Origin: Planctomycetota bacterium
GTDB lineage: Bacteria; Planctomycetota; Phycisphaerae; WQYP01
Direction: 5' to 3'
Assembly: GCA_021808485.1 (NCBI GenBank)
Contig: JAKBBN010000028.1
Span: 1 to 37,543, forward strand
DNA length: 37,543 nt
The notes below the pieces were generated by a model. The model saw only the letters and a list, made by a program, of their open reading frames with translations. It made no database searches and was not told the origin of the DNA. Position numbers and translations under genes: made by a program. This document shows, one piece after another, positions 1 through 8,968 of the stretch; the stretch's first letter is position 1; every line of letters begins with the position of its first letter.

Positions 1-2
1 TT

Positions 3-836
3 CAAGTTTTTCCGCTGGTGATGCCGCCATGGAAGCAGCATTATGAAAATGCCGCCGTCGGGCCGCAGCATGGTTCCGGCCCTGCCCAGAATGTGATCAA
101 AGCTTTTTATCGTTCTCGCGGTGCGGCCAAGGGAGGCGCTGTGGGCCATGGGCCGCTGGCTTTCTTTAAGCCGGGTAAACGTGGTTTGCATGCCGGATCG
201 CCGTTGGCCTGCCTGTGGCTGTTGGTTCTGCAAAATCAGATTGTACCCAAAAGCTTTATCTGCCCGTCTGATCCGATAGCCACGCAACCCAGCGACCAGT
301 ATATTAAGAACGGCAATGTTCAAGCCGACTGCTACAGCAATTTTGGCCATATCGGCGGAAAGCCGGGCAAGTCTGGACAGGGGGAAAGCTATTCCATCGC
401 ATTCCCCTGGGCGGGCAATAATCCGGCGCCATGGTGGAACGACAATGCCGGTGGGGATGTTCCCATCGTCAGCGATATGGCCCCGGCAATGGACACCCGG
501 GAAAAAGGAAAAATGTTATGGGCCTATCGTGATCCCACACAGACGATGAACCATCCGAAGTATAAATGGGCTTATAATTCCGGCAATCATGGCGGAGCGG
601 GTCAGAATATCGGCTATGGTGATGGCCATGTCAACTGGAGTGCAACGCCATATTGCGGCCAAAATTGGGACAATATTTTCACCTATGACTCCCCGCACCA
701 ACGAAAGCCGATCTTGGGCGGCGGTAAAACGCTGAGCACCGGAAAATCCGTAAAGGCGCCGGTTTTTAACGCGTTAACTCCGCCTTATGACATTGTCATG
801 GCACCTGTACGCGATGTCGCCACCGGAGCCTGGTAA
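3..836 (+). CDS. Prepilin-like secreted protein, C-terminal part (5' end outside window)
   Basis: The reading frame is open to the left edge of the window, so the N-terminal part, where a type IV prepilin methylation motif would lie, is missing. Internal GTG/ATG codons at 18 and 21 are not convincing starts. About 277 codons are visible. The C-terminal region has FICPSDP followed by a His-rich stretch ending in NIGYGDGHVNW, which matches the H-x(9-10)-DG motif found near the end of planctomycete prepilin-like (DUF1559-type) proteins. Three complete relatives lie at 5398-6441, 16417-17298 and 17507-18418. These proteins are thought to be exported and processed like type II secretion pseudopilins, but their role is unknown. 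It is convergent with galE. Family assignment is fairly sure; function is not. Confidence 0.7.
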   Translation, partial: QVFPLVMPPWKQHYENAAVGPQHGSGPAQNVIKAFYRSRGAAKGGAVGHGPLAFFKPGKRGLHAGSPLACLWLLVLQNQIVPKSFICPSDPIATQPSDQYIKNGNVQADCYSNFGHIGGKPGKSGQGESYSIAFPWAGNNPAPWWNDNAGGDVPIVSDMAPAMDTREKGKMLWAYRDPTQTMNHPKYKWAYNSGNHGGAGQNIGYGDGHVNWSATPYCGQNWDNIFTYDSPHQRKPILGGGKTLSTGKSVKAPVFNALTPPYDIVMAPVRDVATGAW

Positions 837-896
837 ATAAATTATCAGCTCGGTTCAGCATATCGTTAAAAGCGCCTGGTGCTTCCCGATTGGGTT

Positions 897-1880
897 TCAG
901 CGGTAACCCGCCGGGTTGGCCTTAAACCACCGCCACGCGGAATCCACGATCGTGTCCAGATCGGTAATCTTTGCCCGCCAGTTCATATCGCGGGCAATTT
1001 TATCCGGTGCGGCGAACAGCGCCGGCGGATCGCCGGGACGCCGCGCGGTTTCGCGGGTCGCGATTGGTTTTCCGGTTACCCGCCTGCAAGATTCAATTAT
1101 TTCCCGCACACTGTATCCGCGGCCGACACCCAGATTATAAAAAAGCCCTTTACCCGCCTGAAGATTTTCCAGAAGAACCAGGTGAGCCTCCACGAGATCC
1201 CATACGTGAATGTAATCCCGGATGCAGGTGCCGTCCGGGGTGGGGTAGTCGTTTCCATAAATATCCACGTGGCTGCGCTGACCAAGCGCCGCCTGCAGCA
1301 CGATGGGAATTATATGCGATTCCGGCCGATGATCCTCGCCGATGGTTCCGTCCATCGCGGCTCCGGCCACATTAAAATAACGTGGTGCGGCAAACGCTAA
1401 ATTTTCCGCGTGGGCGCAATCCAGCAGAATTTTTTCCACCATTAATTTCGACATGCCGTATGGGCTGATCGGATTTTGCGGCAGGTCTTCCGTAATCGGG
1501 ACGGTTTTGGGTTCACCGTACGTGGCACACGTACTGGAGAAGACCAGCCTTTTGACATCGGCCAGCCGCATCGCATCCAGCATGCTGATGGTATTGCCCA
1601 CATTATTCCGGTAATACTTTCGCGGGTCGCTTACGCTTTCACCCACGTATGCGTTGGCGGCAAAATGCATGACTGCCTGGGTTCCATGCAGCTTGAATAG
1701 TGCCGCCAGGCCGGCTGTATTGGCGCAATCCAGCACTTCCAGCCGAGCCTTGGCGTTTACCGAACCGCGGTGGCCGTTGGTTAGATTATCCACCGCCACG
1801 ACATCATGCCTCCGTTCCACCAGCAGCTTTACCGCATGTGATCCGATGTATCCGGCACCGCCAATAACCACGATTTTCAT
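897..1880 (-). CDS. galE: UDP-glucose 4-epimerase (GalE)
   Basis: Cytoplasmic enzyme interconverting UDP-glucose and UDP-galactose with bound NAD, in the Leloir pathway and in surface-sugar synthesis. The 327 residues fit the family. The N-terminal Rossmann motif GGAGYIGSH is at residues 7-15. The SSTCATYG segment at 115-122 carries the catalytic Ser/Thr, and YGMSK at 141-145 gives the catalytic Tyr141 and Lys145. An SSPYG-like ISPYG context and RYFNVAGA also match GalE. The ATG at 1880 follows a GGAG ribosome site about ten bases upstream. It is the last gene of the minus-strand block behind the GH92 mannosidase (gap 287 bases, with a terminator candidate between), so it may have its own promoter. 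A broader UDP-hexose epimerase specificity is possible. Confidence 0.93.
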   Translation of the reverse strand: MKIVVIGGAGYIGSHAVKLLVERRHDVVAVDNLTNGHRGSVNAKARLEVLDCANTAGLAALFKLHGTQAVMHFAANAYVGESVSDPRKYYRNNVGNTISMLDAMRLADVKRLVFSSTCATYGEPKTVPITEDLPQNPISPYGMSKLMVEKILLDCAHAENLAFAAPRYFNVAGAAMDGTIGEDHRPESHIIPIVLQAALGQRSHVDIYGNDYPTPDGTCIRDYIHVWDLVEAHLVLLENLQAGKGLFYNLGVGRGYSVREIIESCRRVTGKPIATRETARRPGDPPALFAAPDKIARDMNWRAKITDLDTIVDSAWRWFKANPAGYR

Positions 1881-2087
1881 AATACCTGTTCTCCAGTTTC
1901 CTAAAGTTCGGTAAGTTACAGTGGACGGTATCTTCTGTAAATGGTGCGCAAAATGCCCGGCAATGGCCCGCAGCCGGCGGGCCTTAACTCCAACCGGGCA
2001 AAAATCTGTTTTTCAATTGTTCCGGTCCGGCGTAATAAACCGCCGCCTGGAGAATTTCCATCTGCCGGCGACCGGATATACGGGCTC

Positions 2088-2142
2088 AAAAAGCCGCAGG
2101 CAGCTATGACGGGATTCGGCATCCACATCATCGCTGCCTGCG
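2088..2142 (-). terminator. Intrinsic terminator candidate after the GH92 gene
   Basis: A perfect 10-base inverted repeat (CGCAGGCAGC at 2095-2104 with GCTGCCTGCG at 2133-2142) is separated by 28 bases. Read on the minus strand the second arm is followed by GGCTTTTTG, with five T at 2092-2088. It starts 26 bases after the GH92 stop. The long loop is unusual, so confidence is moderate. Confidence 0.5.
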
Positions 2143-2167
2143 TACGTTTCCAACCGTTTGCGGCCGA

Positions 2168-5158
2168 TTAATGGTACGGCGTCAGTGAGGGCGGCCGATC
2201 CGCCGGAGCCGTGGCCCATGATCGGTTCGGAGCATGGCCCAGTTTAAACGCCATATCCCCGCCATGCGTGATGGTGGAAACGGGAATCCAGCATTTGTTC
2301 AATGGCGCGCCGTTTACCGTAACGGATTGAATGTACGAGTTGTCAATCGGGTTTTTAGACCCGCTGATAACAAATTTGCCGCCCGAATAGGGGGCTGCAA
2401 GATGCAGCGTGATTTTTCGGAAAACCGGGCTGCAGATCTCGTAAGCGGTGGAGGCCGGATCCACCGAATAAATTCCCATCATGGATAGAACCGCCCAGCT
2501 GGACATTTCACCGCAATCATCATTGCCGGGTACGCCGTTCGATGAAAGCGTGTAATTCTGCCGGAGAACTTTGCGTACCGCCCATTGGGTGCGCCACGGT
2601 TTGCCGGAAAAGTTGAATTCAAATGGCGCCTCCAGATCGGTTTCATTGTATGGGTTGTAATATTGGCCGTACCAGCCAGCCTGCCGATAGCTGAAAAATG
2701 CCTGCAGTCGCCGATTGAATCGGGATGTGCCCACGGCATGCACCAGCCAGGCCATATCCTGCGGCGCCAGCCACTGGTAGTGCCAGCCGGAACCTTCAAT
2801 AAACCCGTGCCATTGTTGTGACGGATTGAATGGATGTACCCATGCCCGATTGGAATTCCGGGGACGGAAAAACCGGTCCTGATGGTCGAATACATTTCTG
2901 AAATACAAGGCGCGGGCCTTGAACATGGCGGCGGCACGCGCCTTATCCAGTGCTTGGGCCAGATAGTGCATGGATGCATAAGCCACGCAATCTTCCTGGA
3001 GCTGGGAAACCGACCCATAGCCCTCATGATTATTGGGATCAAAATGGATCTTGTTGATCCAGTTGATATTGCTTTCTCCGCCGTAGGGCTTGCCGGGCGG
3101 CGGCGCCTGAGTGGCGTCCTTTACCATGCCTTGCCACAGGTTGGTCATATCAAATCCGTGCAGCCCGTCCATCCAGGCGGTCGCGGCGCAGGTGGTCAGC
3201 GGGCTGCCGCACATGACGTTGGTGTAACCGTGAATCTGCGGCCAGCGATCAATCCAGCCGCCCTGGCGATACATAAGGTCAATTGATTCGCACATGTCCT
3301 CCACTCGCTGCGGCGCGACCAGGCACAACAGCGGGAATTCACTGCGATATATGTCCCAGCCGGAATAATTGCAGTAAACATTGTGGCCGGCCGCAATATG
3401 GTGAATCCGGTCATCAAACCCGATGTATCGGCCGTCCGCATCACTGAACATGGACGGCATCAGAAGGCTGTGATAAAGCGAGGTGTAAAATACAATTTTT
3501 TCGCCGGGTGTGCCGCCGTGCACATGAATAACATTCAGGGCTTTGATCCATTTGTGCATGGCTTTGTGATACACCGCGGAAAAACTCTTGGAGGCGACCG
3601 AGTGCCGCAGATTATTTTCCGCACCGCGGAGGTCCACATAGGAAATGCCGATGCGCATGGTGATGGTGCGTTTGTGTGTCGCGGTGGGCCATGTCAGCCA
3701 GCCGCCCACCCATCCTCTCTGATGAAGTTGCGTCACGGTGCGCGAGCCGGCGGTCTGGCGGTTGCCGGTCCAGGTTCCAAAGGTATGAAAGGGATGGTTG
3801 AAGGTCATCACAAAATAGACGTGATATCGCGGGGCTGCGCCGCAGAAATCCTGGTCTACGACATACCCGGTGACTTCGTGATTGTTCACGATGTCCAAGT
3901 GGGCCTGATGCGTCGTATTAAGGGTGTGACTTATGGGAAGCAGGATATTGGCGGCCTTCCCCGCCGGGAACGTGAATTGCGCCACGCCCGCGCGATTGGC
4001 CGCGGTAAGTCGGGTGGCAATATTCCATCGCAGCAGGCGAACGCCGTAGAACCCGGGTTTCGCCGCTTCCAGACTGTGGGAATAGGCGGACTGAAAATTC
4101 TGCACCTGGGTATGCACGGGCCCGGTGGTGGCGGTGAAGAAAACATCGCCTTCATTGTTGCATCCGGGGCCGCTCATGTGGGTCATGCTGAAGCCCTGGA
4201 TGAACGGCTGGTAGTAATGATATCCAAAGCCGCTGGACTCGGTATCCGGGCTTAACTGCACCATTCCGAACGGTACGCACGCACCCGGAAAAAGATTTTC
4301 GCTGCCGCCGGGGCCGGTGCCGGTTCCAAGGAACGGGTCCACCAAATTTACCGGCGATTCGGATTTCAGCGGATGGGTTGCCGGCGGCAATGGTGTAAAT
4401 GAAAAATCCGTTACCGCCTGCCGGGCGCTGGCCGCGCCGCTGCCGCCTGTAAAACCAACGTATGCCGAACGGCCGCCCACGCGCCAGGGAATATCGATTT
4501 TAGTGGCCGCACGGAATATTTTGCCGGTGATTTCGTCCGTGAGTTTCTGCCGGAGGGTAATGCCATTGTATGAAAGCTCCACGCGGACGGGGTGGCCGTC
4601 GGCTAAATTTACGCCCGGCGTGCTGATATATTCACCGGTGTTGCCCCCTCCGGCCACTTGGATGCCGATGCAATCGCTGGGCGGCAAAGTGCCAACGGTG
4701 ATGCCGTCTTTAATGCCCAGACTCACCGCCGGGTCCGGTGCTGCCGCTGGATAGATATTGATTTCAAACGCAATGCCATGCGTGATATCCTTTCGCCCGC
4801 CGTAGCCGAGCGACCCGCCGTTATATCCCAAGGCCCGGGTTCCCTGCCGGGAGTTTTGGAGAACAAAGGCGATGCCGTCGCCTCCGCCGTTGTGCAGATC
4901 ATGGGCGGTATAGGTAAATGCCGCACGAAATGCGGAAATGGCTTGCTTATGGCTTCCAAAGCCGCTTGTCGCCTGCTCCGGATGACCGTCGGTCAGGGTG
5001 AACGTTGTTCGGTCTGAATTGTAGCCGGTATGCTTGGCGCCACTCATGTTCGCCGGCGCAAAGCTGTTGAATCCATTGATCTGAGCCTCCGCGAAGGATC
5101 CCCATGTCGCGATGGCGCCTAGTGCCACCAAAAGGGCGGCTGTCCGCTTAAAAATCAT
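2168..5158 (-). CDS. GH92 alpha-mannosidase with N-terminal L-type-lectin-like module
   Basis: Secreted exo-acting alpha-mannosidase of glycoside hydrolase family 92 (calcium-dependent, inverting in known members). Of 996 residues, 1-26 form a signal peptide ending AEAQ. About 28-255 resembles an L-type (legume-like) lectin domain: GDGIAFVLQNS, SLGYGG, GIAFEINIY, YVGFTGGSG and the closing TDFSFTP. From about 270 the GH92 part begins with VDPFLGTGTGPGG and PGACVPFGMVQLSPDT, then GFSMTHMSGPGC. Near the end GNDDCGEMSSW at 878-888 is the conserved acidic family motif, followed by GIYSVDPAS. The ATG follows GAGGAG. The same lectin-like module occurs in the PEP-CTERM protein at 6547-8196. Known members cut alpha-1,2/1,3/1,4/1,6-mannose linkages; the linkage here is unknown. 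The mannosidase call is strong, the lectin call good. Confidence 0.92.
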   Translation of the reverse strand: MIFKRTAALLVALGAIATWGSFAEAQINGFNSFAPANMSGAKHTGYNSDRTTFTLTDGHPEQATSGFGSHKQAISAFRAAFTYTAHDLHNGGGDGIAFVLQNSRQGTRALGYNGGSLGYGGRKDITHGIAFEINIYPAAAPDPAVSLGIKDGITVGTLPPSDCIGIQVAGGGNTGEYISTPGVNLADGHPVRVELSYNGITLRQKLTDEITGKIFRAATKIDIPWRVGGRSAYVGFTGGSGAASARQAVTDFSFTPLPPATHPLKSESPVNLVDPFLGTGTGPGGSENLFPGACVPFGMVQLSPDTESSGFGYHYYQPFIQGFSMTHMSGPGCNNEGDVFFTATTGPVHTQVQNFQSAYSHSLEAAKPGFYGVRLLRWNIATRLTAANRAGVAQFTFPAGKAANILLPISHTLNTTHQAHLDIVNNHEVTGYVVDQDFCGAAPRYHVYFVMTFNHPFHTFGTWTGNRQTAGSRTVTQLHQRGWVGGWLTWPTATHKRTITMRIGISYVDLRGAENNLRHSVASKSFSAVYHKAMHKWIKALNVIHVHGGTPGEKIVFYTSLYHSLLMPSMFSDADGRYIGFDDRIHHIAAGHNVYCNYSGWDIYRSEFPLLCLVAPQRVEDMCESIDLMYRQGGWIDRWPQIHGYTNVMCGSPLTTCAATAWMDGLHGFDMTNLWQGMVKDATQAPPPGKPYGGESNINWINKIHFDPNNHEGYGSVSQLQEDCVAYASMHYLAQALDKARAAAMFKARALYFRNVFDHQDRFFRPRNSNRAWVHPFNPSQQWHGFIEGSGWHYQWLAPQDMAWLVHAVGTSRFNRRLQAFFSYRQAGWYGQYYNPYNETDLEAPFEFNFSGKPWRTQWAVRKVLRQNYTLSSNGVPGNDDCGEMSSWAVLSMMGIYSVDPASTAYEICSPVFRKITLHLAAPYSGGKFVISGSKNPIDNSYIQSVTVNGAPLNKCWIPVSTITHGGDMAFKLGHAPNRSWATAPADRPPSLTPYH

Positions 5159-5288
5159 TCGTTAGCTCCTCGAAATGTAGTAGGTTAAACGGGTGCTTGT
5201 GTACGCCAGTGAGCGGAACGTTCGCCCCACGGCCGTCAGTCCGGATATATCAACCAGACTAACAGGTTTTTATTGCAACGCAAGTATG

Positions 5289-5333
5289 AAAACCAAATGG
5301 ATGACGGAGCGCGGGCACCCCGTCATCCATTTG
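5289..5333 (-). terminator. Strong hairpin terminator after prepilin-like gene
   Basis: A perfect 14-base stem (CAAATGGATGACGG at 5294-5307 with its complement at 5320-5333) encloses a 12-base loop. On the minus strand the stem is followed by GTTTTC. It lies 65 bases beyond the stop of the prepilin-like gene at 5398 and upstream of the GH92 gene, so GH92 probably has its own promoter within 5159-5293. No clear promoter hexamers were seen there. Confidence 0.65.
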
Positions 5334-5397
5334 CCGGCAAAATGACCGGCATTCTGTGCCGCTGCTTACAGATGTATCCTGTATCCAGCAGCTTAAA

Positions 5398-6441
5398 TCA
5401 GTGCGATGTCGGCCAGTAGAAAAACGGTCCTTCTCCAGCCACGTGTGCTATGCCTAAATTGGAGTGAATATGTCCGGACAGGAATGTGTCCAGCGTGCTG
5501 TATGGATGGCTGTAACCACTGACATGTCCATCGGCGAACAGCACATTCTGAAACCCCGGAATCTTCGGGTTGATGCGATCCGGGTGGTTAAACCAGAAGC
5601 TGGTGACGCTGCTGGTCATGAGTTGCTGGGCCACCGTGTCGGCAGCCAGGACATCATGCGGATTGCCGTTGGAACTTGTGGCCGGTTTGGGCAACAAGGG
5701 GTTGTCGCTGGCGGGGGTTACTGCATTGCCGGGCCAGTTTTCCGGGCTGTAAAATCCATTCTGCGGCGTCAAAAACGGATTGTTACCGTAACCGCCCATG
5801 TACATATAACCGATCGCTATGAAAGACGCCCAATTGTCGCTGGCGCGTATCGGATCGTACGAAAGCTGCGGAATACCGGGTAAACGCTGAATTTCGCGAG
5901 CCGCGGGATCGGGTGGTGGGTAGCTTGATGGCAGTTGAAACTGCCATTGTGCAAATTCCGCGCTGGTCAGCGTGCTGGGGCAAATAAAAAGCTTCGCCAG
6001 TTTGTCATCCGTGGTGCCGGCCGTATATTGCTCCAATTCCTGGAACGGCGTACCATAATCACGCCACCCATTGGCGCTGTAATCGGTTTCATAATAGCTC
6101 AGGCTTTGGTCCGCGCTCCAGGCGAATATTCCATATTGAACAACCGGCGAATACGCGGTGATGGGTGCAAACCGAAGATAGCAGGGTTGTGCCGTCCGGT
6201 ACTGATTATTGCTGTAGCCTTGCGGAAAATAACCACGGTTGCTGGCCGCAAATTCGGCGGCCAACTCGCCTATACCGTGTAAATTCGAGGCACACACCGT
6301 ACGGTCCGCGTCTTCCTTGGCTGCGGCCAAGGCGGGCAGAAGCAGGGCGATCAGTAACGCGATAATTGAGATCACCACCAAGAGTTCCACCAGCGTAAAG
6401 CCGCCGCTGTTAATCTGTTTGGATCGCCTGTTCATTTTCAT
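5398..6441 (-). CDS. Prepilin-like secreted protein with C-terminal DG motif
   Basis: 347 residues from the chosen ATG at 6441, which follows AAGGAG by seven bases. The frame continues upstream to 6510, but that extension runs through a terminator hairpin and is probably untranslated. The N-terminus has basic residues, then [19 protein letters not shown], a type IV prepilin cleavage site (after Gly) and hydrophobic helix ending in [14 protein letters not shown]. The C-terminus has [16 protein letters not shown], the conserved DG motif of planctomycete prepilin-like (DUF1559-type) proteins. Cleavage by a prepilin peptidase and export through a type II-like system are expected from the family; none of that machinery is in the window. 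It stands between a lectin-like PEP-CTERM gene and a GH92 gene. Substrate or partner unknown. Confidence 0.88.
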   Translation of the reverse strand: MKMNRRSKQINSGGFTLVELLVVISIIALLIALLLPALAAAKEDADRTVCASNLHGIGELAAEFAASNRGYFPQGYSNNQYRTAQPCYLRFAPITAYSPVVQYGIFAWSADQSLSYYETDYSANGWRDYGTPFQELEQYTAGTTDDKLAKLFICPSTLTSAEFAQWQFQLPSSYPPPDPAAREIQRLPGIPQLSYDPIRASDNWASFIAIGYMYMGGYGNNPFLTPQNGFYSPENWPGNAVTPASDNPLLPKPATSSNGNPHDVLAADTVAQQLMTSSVTSFWFNHPDRINPKIPGFQNVLFADGHVSGYSHPYSTLDTFLSGHIHSNLGIAHVAGEGPFFYWPTSH

Positions 6442-6487
6442 GTGTAGCTCCTTCAAGCAAACAATGCCGGGCCGCGAGCGAGCTGTG

Positions 6488-6531
6488 AAAATAAGTCCGC
6501 CCCCACCCATTGGTGCGGGCGGGGGCGGACT
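6488..6531 (-). terminator. GC-rich intrinsic terminator inside the lectin-prepilin unit
   Basis: A perfect 11-base stem, AGTCCGCCCCC (6494-6504) with GGGGGCGGACT (6521-6531), extended by three more pairs past one mismatch. Read on the minus strand it is followed by TATTTTC. It begins 16 bases after the stop of the PEP-CTERM gene and ends about 50 bases before the start of the prepilin-like gene. Confidence 0.75.
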
Positions 6532-6546
6532 GCCGGTGTTCAGGTG

Positions 6547-8196
6547 TCAGCTCCGGCCGACGCGTGCCAGCCGGCGACGGGTCAACAACAACCCGGCGCA
6601 ACCTGCCGCAATCAGGATCAGCGGTGAAGGTTCCGGTGTCGTCGCTGTGGCGCCACTGACGGCAAATATGTCCGTTTGGCCGATAGTTGGGTTGACCGTG
6701 AAGGTCAACGAGTCAATCACCTTGCCTGCCACATCAACCGTGCCAGTGCCAGTACCCAGACTCGACAGGTTCAGCACCGTTTCGTAAAGATTCGGGTTGC
6801 CAGGATAGCCTGATGTATCGGCATTCTGCACGTCAATTCGGCCGACTCCGCCGTAAATCGCCACGCCGAACATGTTGCCGTCCGGTGTGGTGCCCGCCGT
6901 TGTGCCGGCGAACCAGTCCGGAGCGCCAAAATCCGTCGTTACGGTGCTGCCGTCGGCGAAATTCAGGGTGACCGTGCCGCCCGTATTGTTACCCGCGTTA
7001 CCCGAGGTGGCAAGGATCGCCAGAGTCGAAAAACCAGACGGTGTGGCCAGAGTCATCGTGCCGCTGGAGGTACCGCCCGTGGCACTTGTAAGCCGCAGCG
7101 CGTTATTCGTGTTCGTATAATGCTGAAACTGGAACGTGGTGGTGCCATCGGCCTGACTGACAAACTGATGCGATGTCGGCAGGCCGCCCGGAAGCACAGT
7201 TCCGCTCACCGCTGTTCCAGCTTCATAGAACGCATTCACATTGCCGAACGGCGTGGCTACGCTGCTGGCAATAGCCGTGTTAGTTGTAACTGTCGCGGTA
7301 TTTTCCACCACGTTATCCACGTTAAAACTGCCGGCCGTAAGGGCTACCGGAGCACGGGTTTGAAGGATATACGCCGGCGTGACCGGTGGAGTGTAACCGG
7401 CAGGTTGGGTCGCGCCGGTGTTGGTGGTGAAGTTGAAATTGGTGATATCCTGCTCGGAATACGCGCCGCCCGTAGCGCCGGTAAATCCGACGTAGCCCGT
7501 CGTCGATCCAAGCGTGCTGTTCACGTTTATTGGCGTGGAGTCGAGGTTGGGCATTCCGTAAACAATGTAATTGTAGGCATCAGCCGAATTCGTGGAATCC
7601 ACCGCGGATACGCTGTAGCTACTCGTAGGAGCATAATAGCTGATTGTGTAATTGATTGGGTTGATGTCGGTCGAAAGGTTCAGCGTGCTTCCCGGTATGT
7701 TTCCGCCGTTGACGAAAATGCCGTTAACGCCCATCTGTCCATAACTTGCCGCATTGTAATACAGTTCAATACCCAAGCCGACGCTGGGGGAGACCGCGGT
7801 GAATCCGGTCGAAGCCGGGTTTTCATAACCTTTCGAGCCGCCGCCGCTGCCTAAAGCGGTTGTCGCGCCATTCTGCACCACAAACATGAAGCCGTCCGCA
7901 GGCGAACTCCCGGATGGAGTGCCGGATAATTGATACGTAAAAGAGGCTGTCCAGGAGTCGGAAACATCCTGCGCCGTTGTATACCAGGCGCTGGTCTGCT
8001 CACCCCCTCCAGCGGTCGTTAAAGTCAGGTCGCCACTAGTAATAAACGGGGTATAGGTGCTCGTCCCGTTGAGTGCCCAGCTGCCGGGTGAATTAAGCCC
8101 GTTTGTGATACTCGCCCGGGCACTGGCCCCCCAGACCGCAAGCGCGGACGCGGCCGCCAATAATGCCAAACTACCCGGATGTTTCCTGAGACTCAT
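6547..8196 (-). CDS. PEP-CTERM protein with L-type-lectin-like domain
   Basis: 549 residues from the ATG at 8196, preceded by GAGGAG; an upstream in-frame ATG at 8226 lacks a ribosome site. Residues 1-29 form a signal peptide ending SARAS. About 30-265 is an L-type-lectin-like beta sandwich (ADGFMFVVQN, GSKGYEN, VGLGIELYYN, TGYVGFTGATGG, ITNFNFTT), related to the module in the neighbouring GH92 enzyme. The rest, about 275-515, is Gly/Thr/Ser-rich beta-type sequence of unknown fold. Residues 520-549 are a PEP-CTERM sorting signal: TPEPSP, a hydrophobic stretch, then RRRLARVGRS. Such proteins are processed by an exosortase, which is not in the window, and end up at the surface or in the extracellular matrix. 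A glycan-binding role is inferred. Confidence 0.88.
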   Translation of the reverse strand: MSLRKHPGSLALLAAASALAVWGASARASITNGLNSPGSWALNGTSTYTPFITSGDLTLTTAGGGEQTSAWYTTAQDVSDSWTASFTYQLSGTPSGSSPADGFMFVVQNGATTALGSGGGSKGYENPASTGFTAVSPSVGLGIELYYNAASYGQMGVNGIFVNGGNIPGSTLNLSTDINPINYTISYYAPTSSYSVSAVDSTNSADAYNYIVYGMPNLDSTPINVNSTLGSTTGYVGFTGATGGAYSEQDITNFNFTTNTGATQPAGYTPPVTPAYILQTRAPVALTAGSFNVDNVVENTATVTTNTAIASSVATPFGNVNAFYEAGTAVSGTVLPGGLPTSHQFVSQADGTTTFQFQHYTNTNNALRLTSATGGTSSGTMTLATPSGFSTLAILATSGNAGNNTGGTVTLNFADGSTVTTDFGAPDWFAGTTAGTTPDGNMFGVAIYGGVGRIDVQNADTSGYPGNPNLYETVLNLSSLGTGTGTVDVAGKVIDSLTFTVNPTIGQTDIFAVSGATATTPEPSPLILIAAGCAGLLLTRRRLARVGRS

Positions 8197-8968
8197 GGTA
8201 AATCTCCTCACAAATTCGAGCCGCAATCAGCTCAACACTCTGAAACCCTCTTGAAAGCCGACACAGCCCCCAAGACATTTAAACTCCTGCTAACCGGTTC
8301 ACTCAAAACGATGCAACCGTCGTGTGAAACCTATCAATAGTAAGAACACTGCCAAGCGCACCAAGGGCCAACAGACCCCTTCGCACACGGGCTGATTCAA
8401 TCCCTAAACGACTTTCCCGCACGGAAGTCGGTCGCGAGATAAAACCCGCCAACCAGCGTCCGAACACTACTCGTCAGTCCATCGCCTTACTATTCATGCA
8501 ACTGCGGACAACCCGCAGTTCATTTAAAACGGGTGCAACAAAATGACCAACGCACCCAACAAAGCTGCGCTTCCGGAACCCTCGCTTGATATGTCCAGCG
8601 CTCCAGAACCACCAAAGCTTTACTTGATTGTAATCGCCGATAATTCCGGAGCAAGAGGTCAGCCAGAACTGTTGGCATTACGTATCCAAATATTTAGTAA
8701 CCATCTCGCCCATATCGCCCATTGAACCGGTTGTTAAACCAAGGCTGAATGCAACACCTGTAATTCTATAACTTGTTATTTATAATATAATTAAATTCAT
8801 TCATCTTGGCCTTCTTTGGATTGAAATATCGCAGCCTAAGGTCTTTCGATACGATCGCTTATTATGTTGCCAAATAGCTTTTCTTCCGGAATAATCGTGA
8901 CAAAACAGATCCCTGACCAAGGCGGATTAAAATGATTGTGTATTTATTTCATATTTAATATATTAAGT
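8197..8968. other. Non-coding gap with hairpins and AT-rich tract
   Basis: No convincing gene in 772 bases. It must hold the promoter of the lectin gene (minus) and the 3' end of the regulator transcript. Two copies of the palindrome AACCGGTT lie at 8292-8299 and 8725-8732, a hairpin at 8500-8520, and an AT-rich tract from about 8760 that ends with the 12-base palindrome TTAATATATTAA (8955-8966) just beyond the regulator stop. A 60-codon plus-strand frame at 8543-8725 has no ribosome site and no recognisable content. No promoter stood out. Confidence 0.5.
8500..8520. repeat. Perfect 8-base inverted repeat
   Basis: AACTGCGG and CCGCAGTT flank a five-base loop (ACAAC). It lies about 300 bases upstream of the lectin gene start. 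It could be a hairpin in a long 5' leader or a protein-binding site. There is no T-run, so it is not a standard terminator. Confidence 0.4.

Noticed and set aside
1965..1983. Hairpin GGCCCGC/GCGGGCC in the galE leader
   Set aside because: Seven-base stem without a T-run on either strand; the candidate at 2088-2142 is the better terminator.
3383..4255. Long plus-strand open frame of 290 codons
   Set aside because: It lies wholly inside and antisense to the GH92 gene, whose motifs are clear; no ribosome site and a His/Gly/Arg-rich translation typical of a shadow frame in GC-rich DNA.
6442..6510. Upstream start (6510) for the prepilin-like gene
   Set aside because: The extension runs through a terminator hairpin and would put 23 residues before a normal prepilin leader; the ATG at 6441 has AAGGAG.
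8543..8725. Possible 60-codon gene in the long gap
   Set aside because: No ribosome site, no hydrophobic or domain signature, Pro/Ala-rich content; most likely chance.
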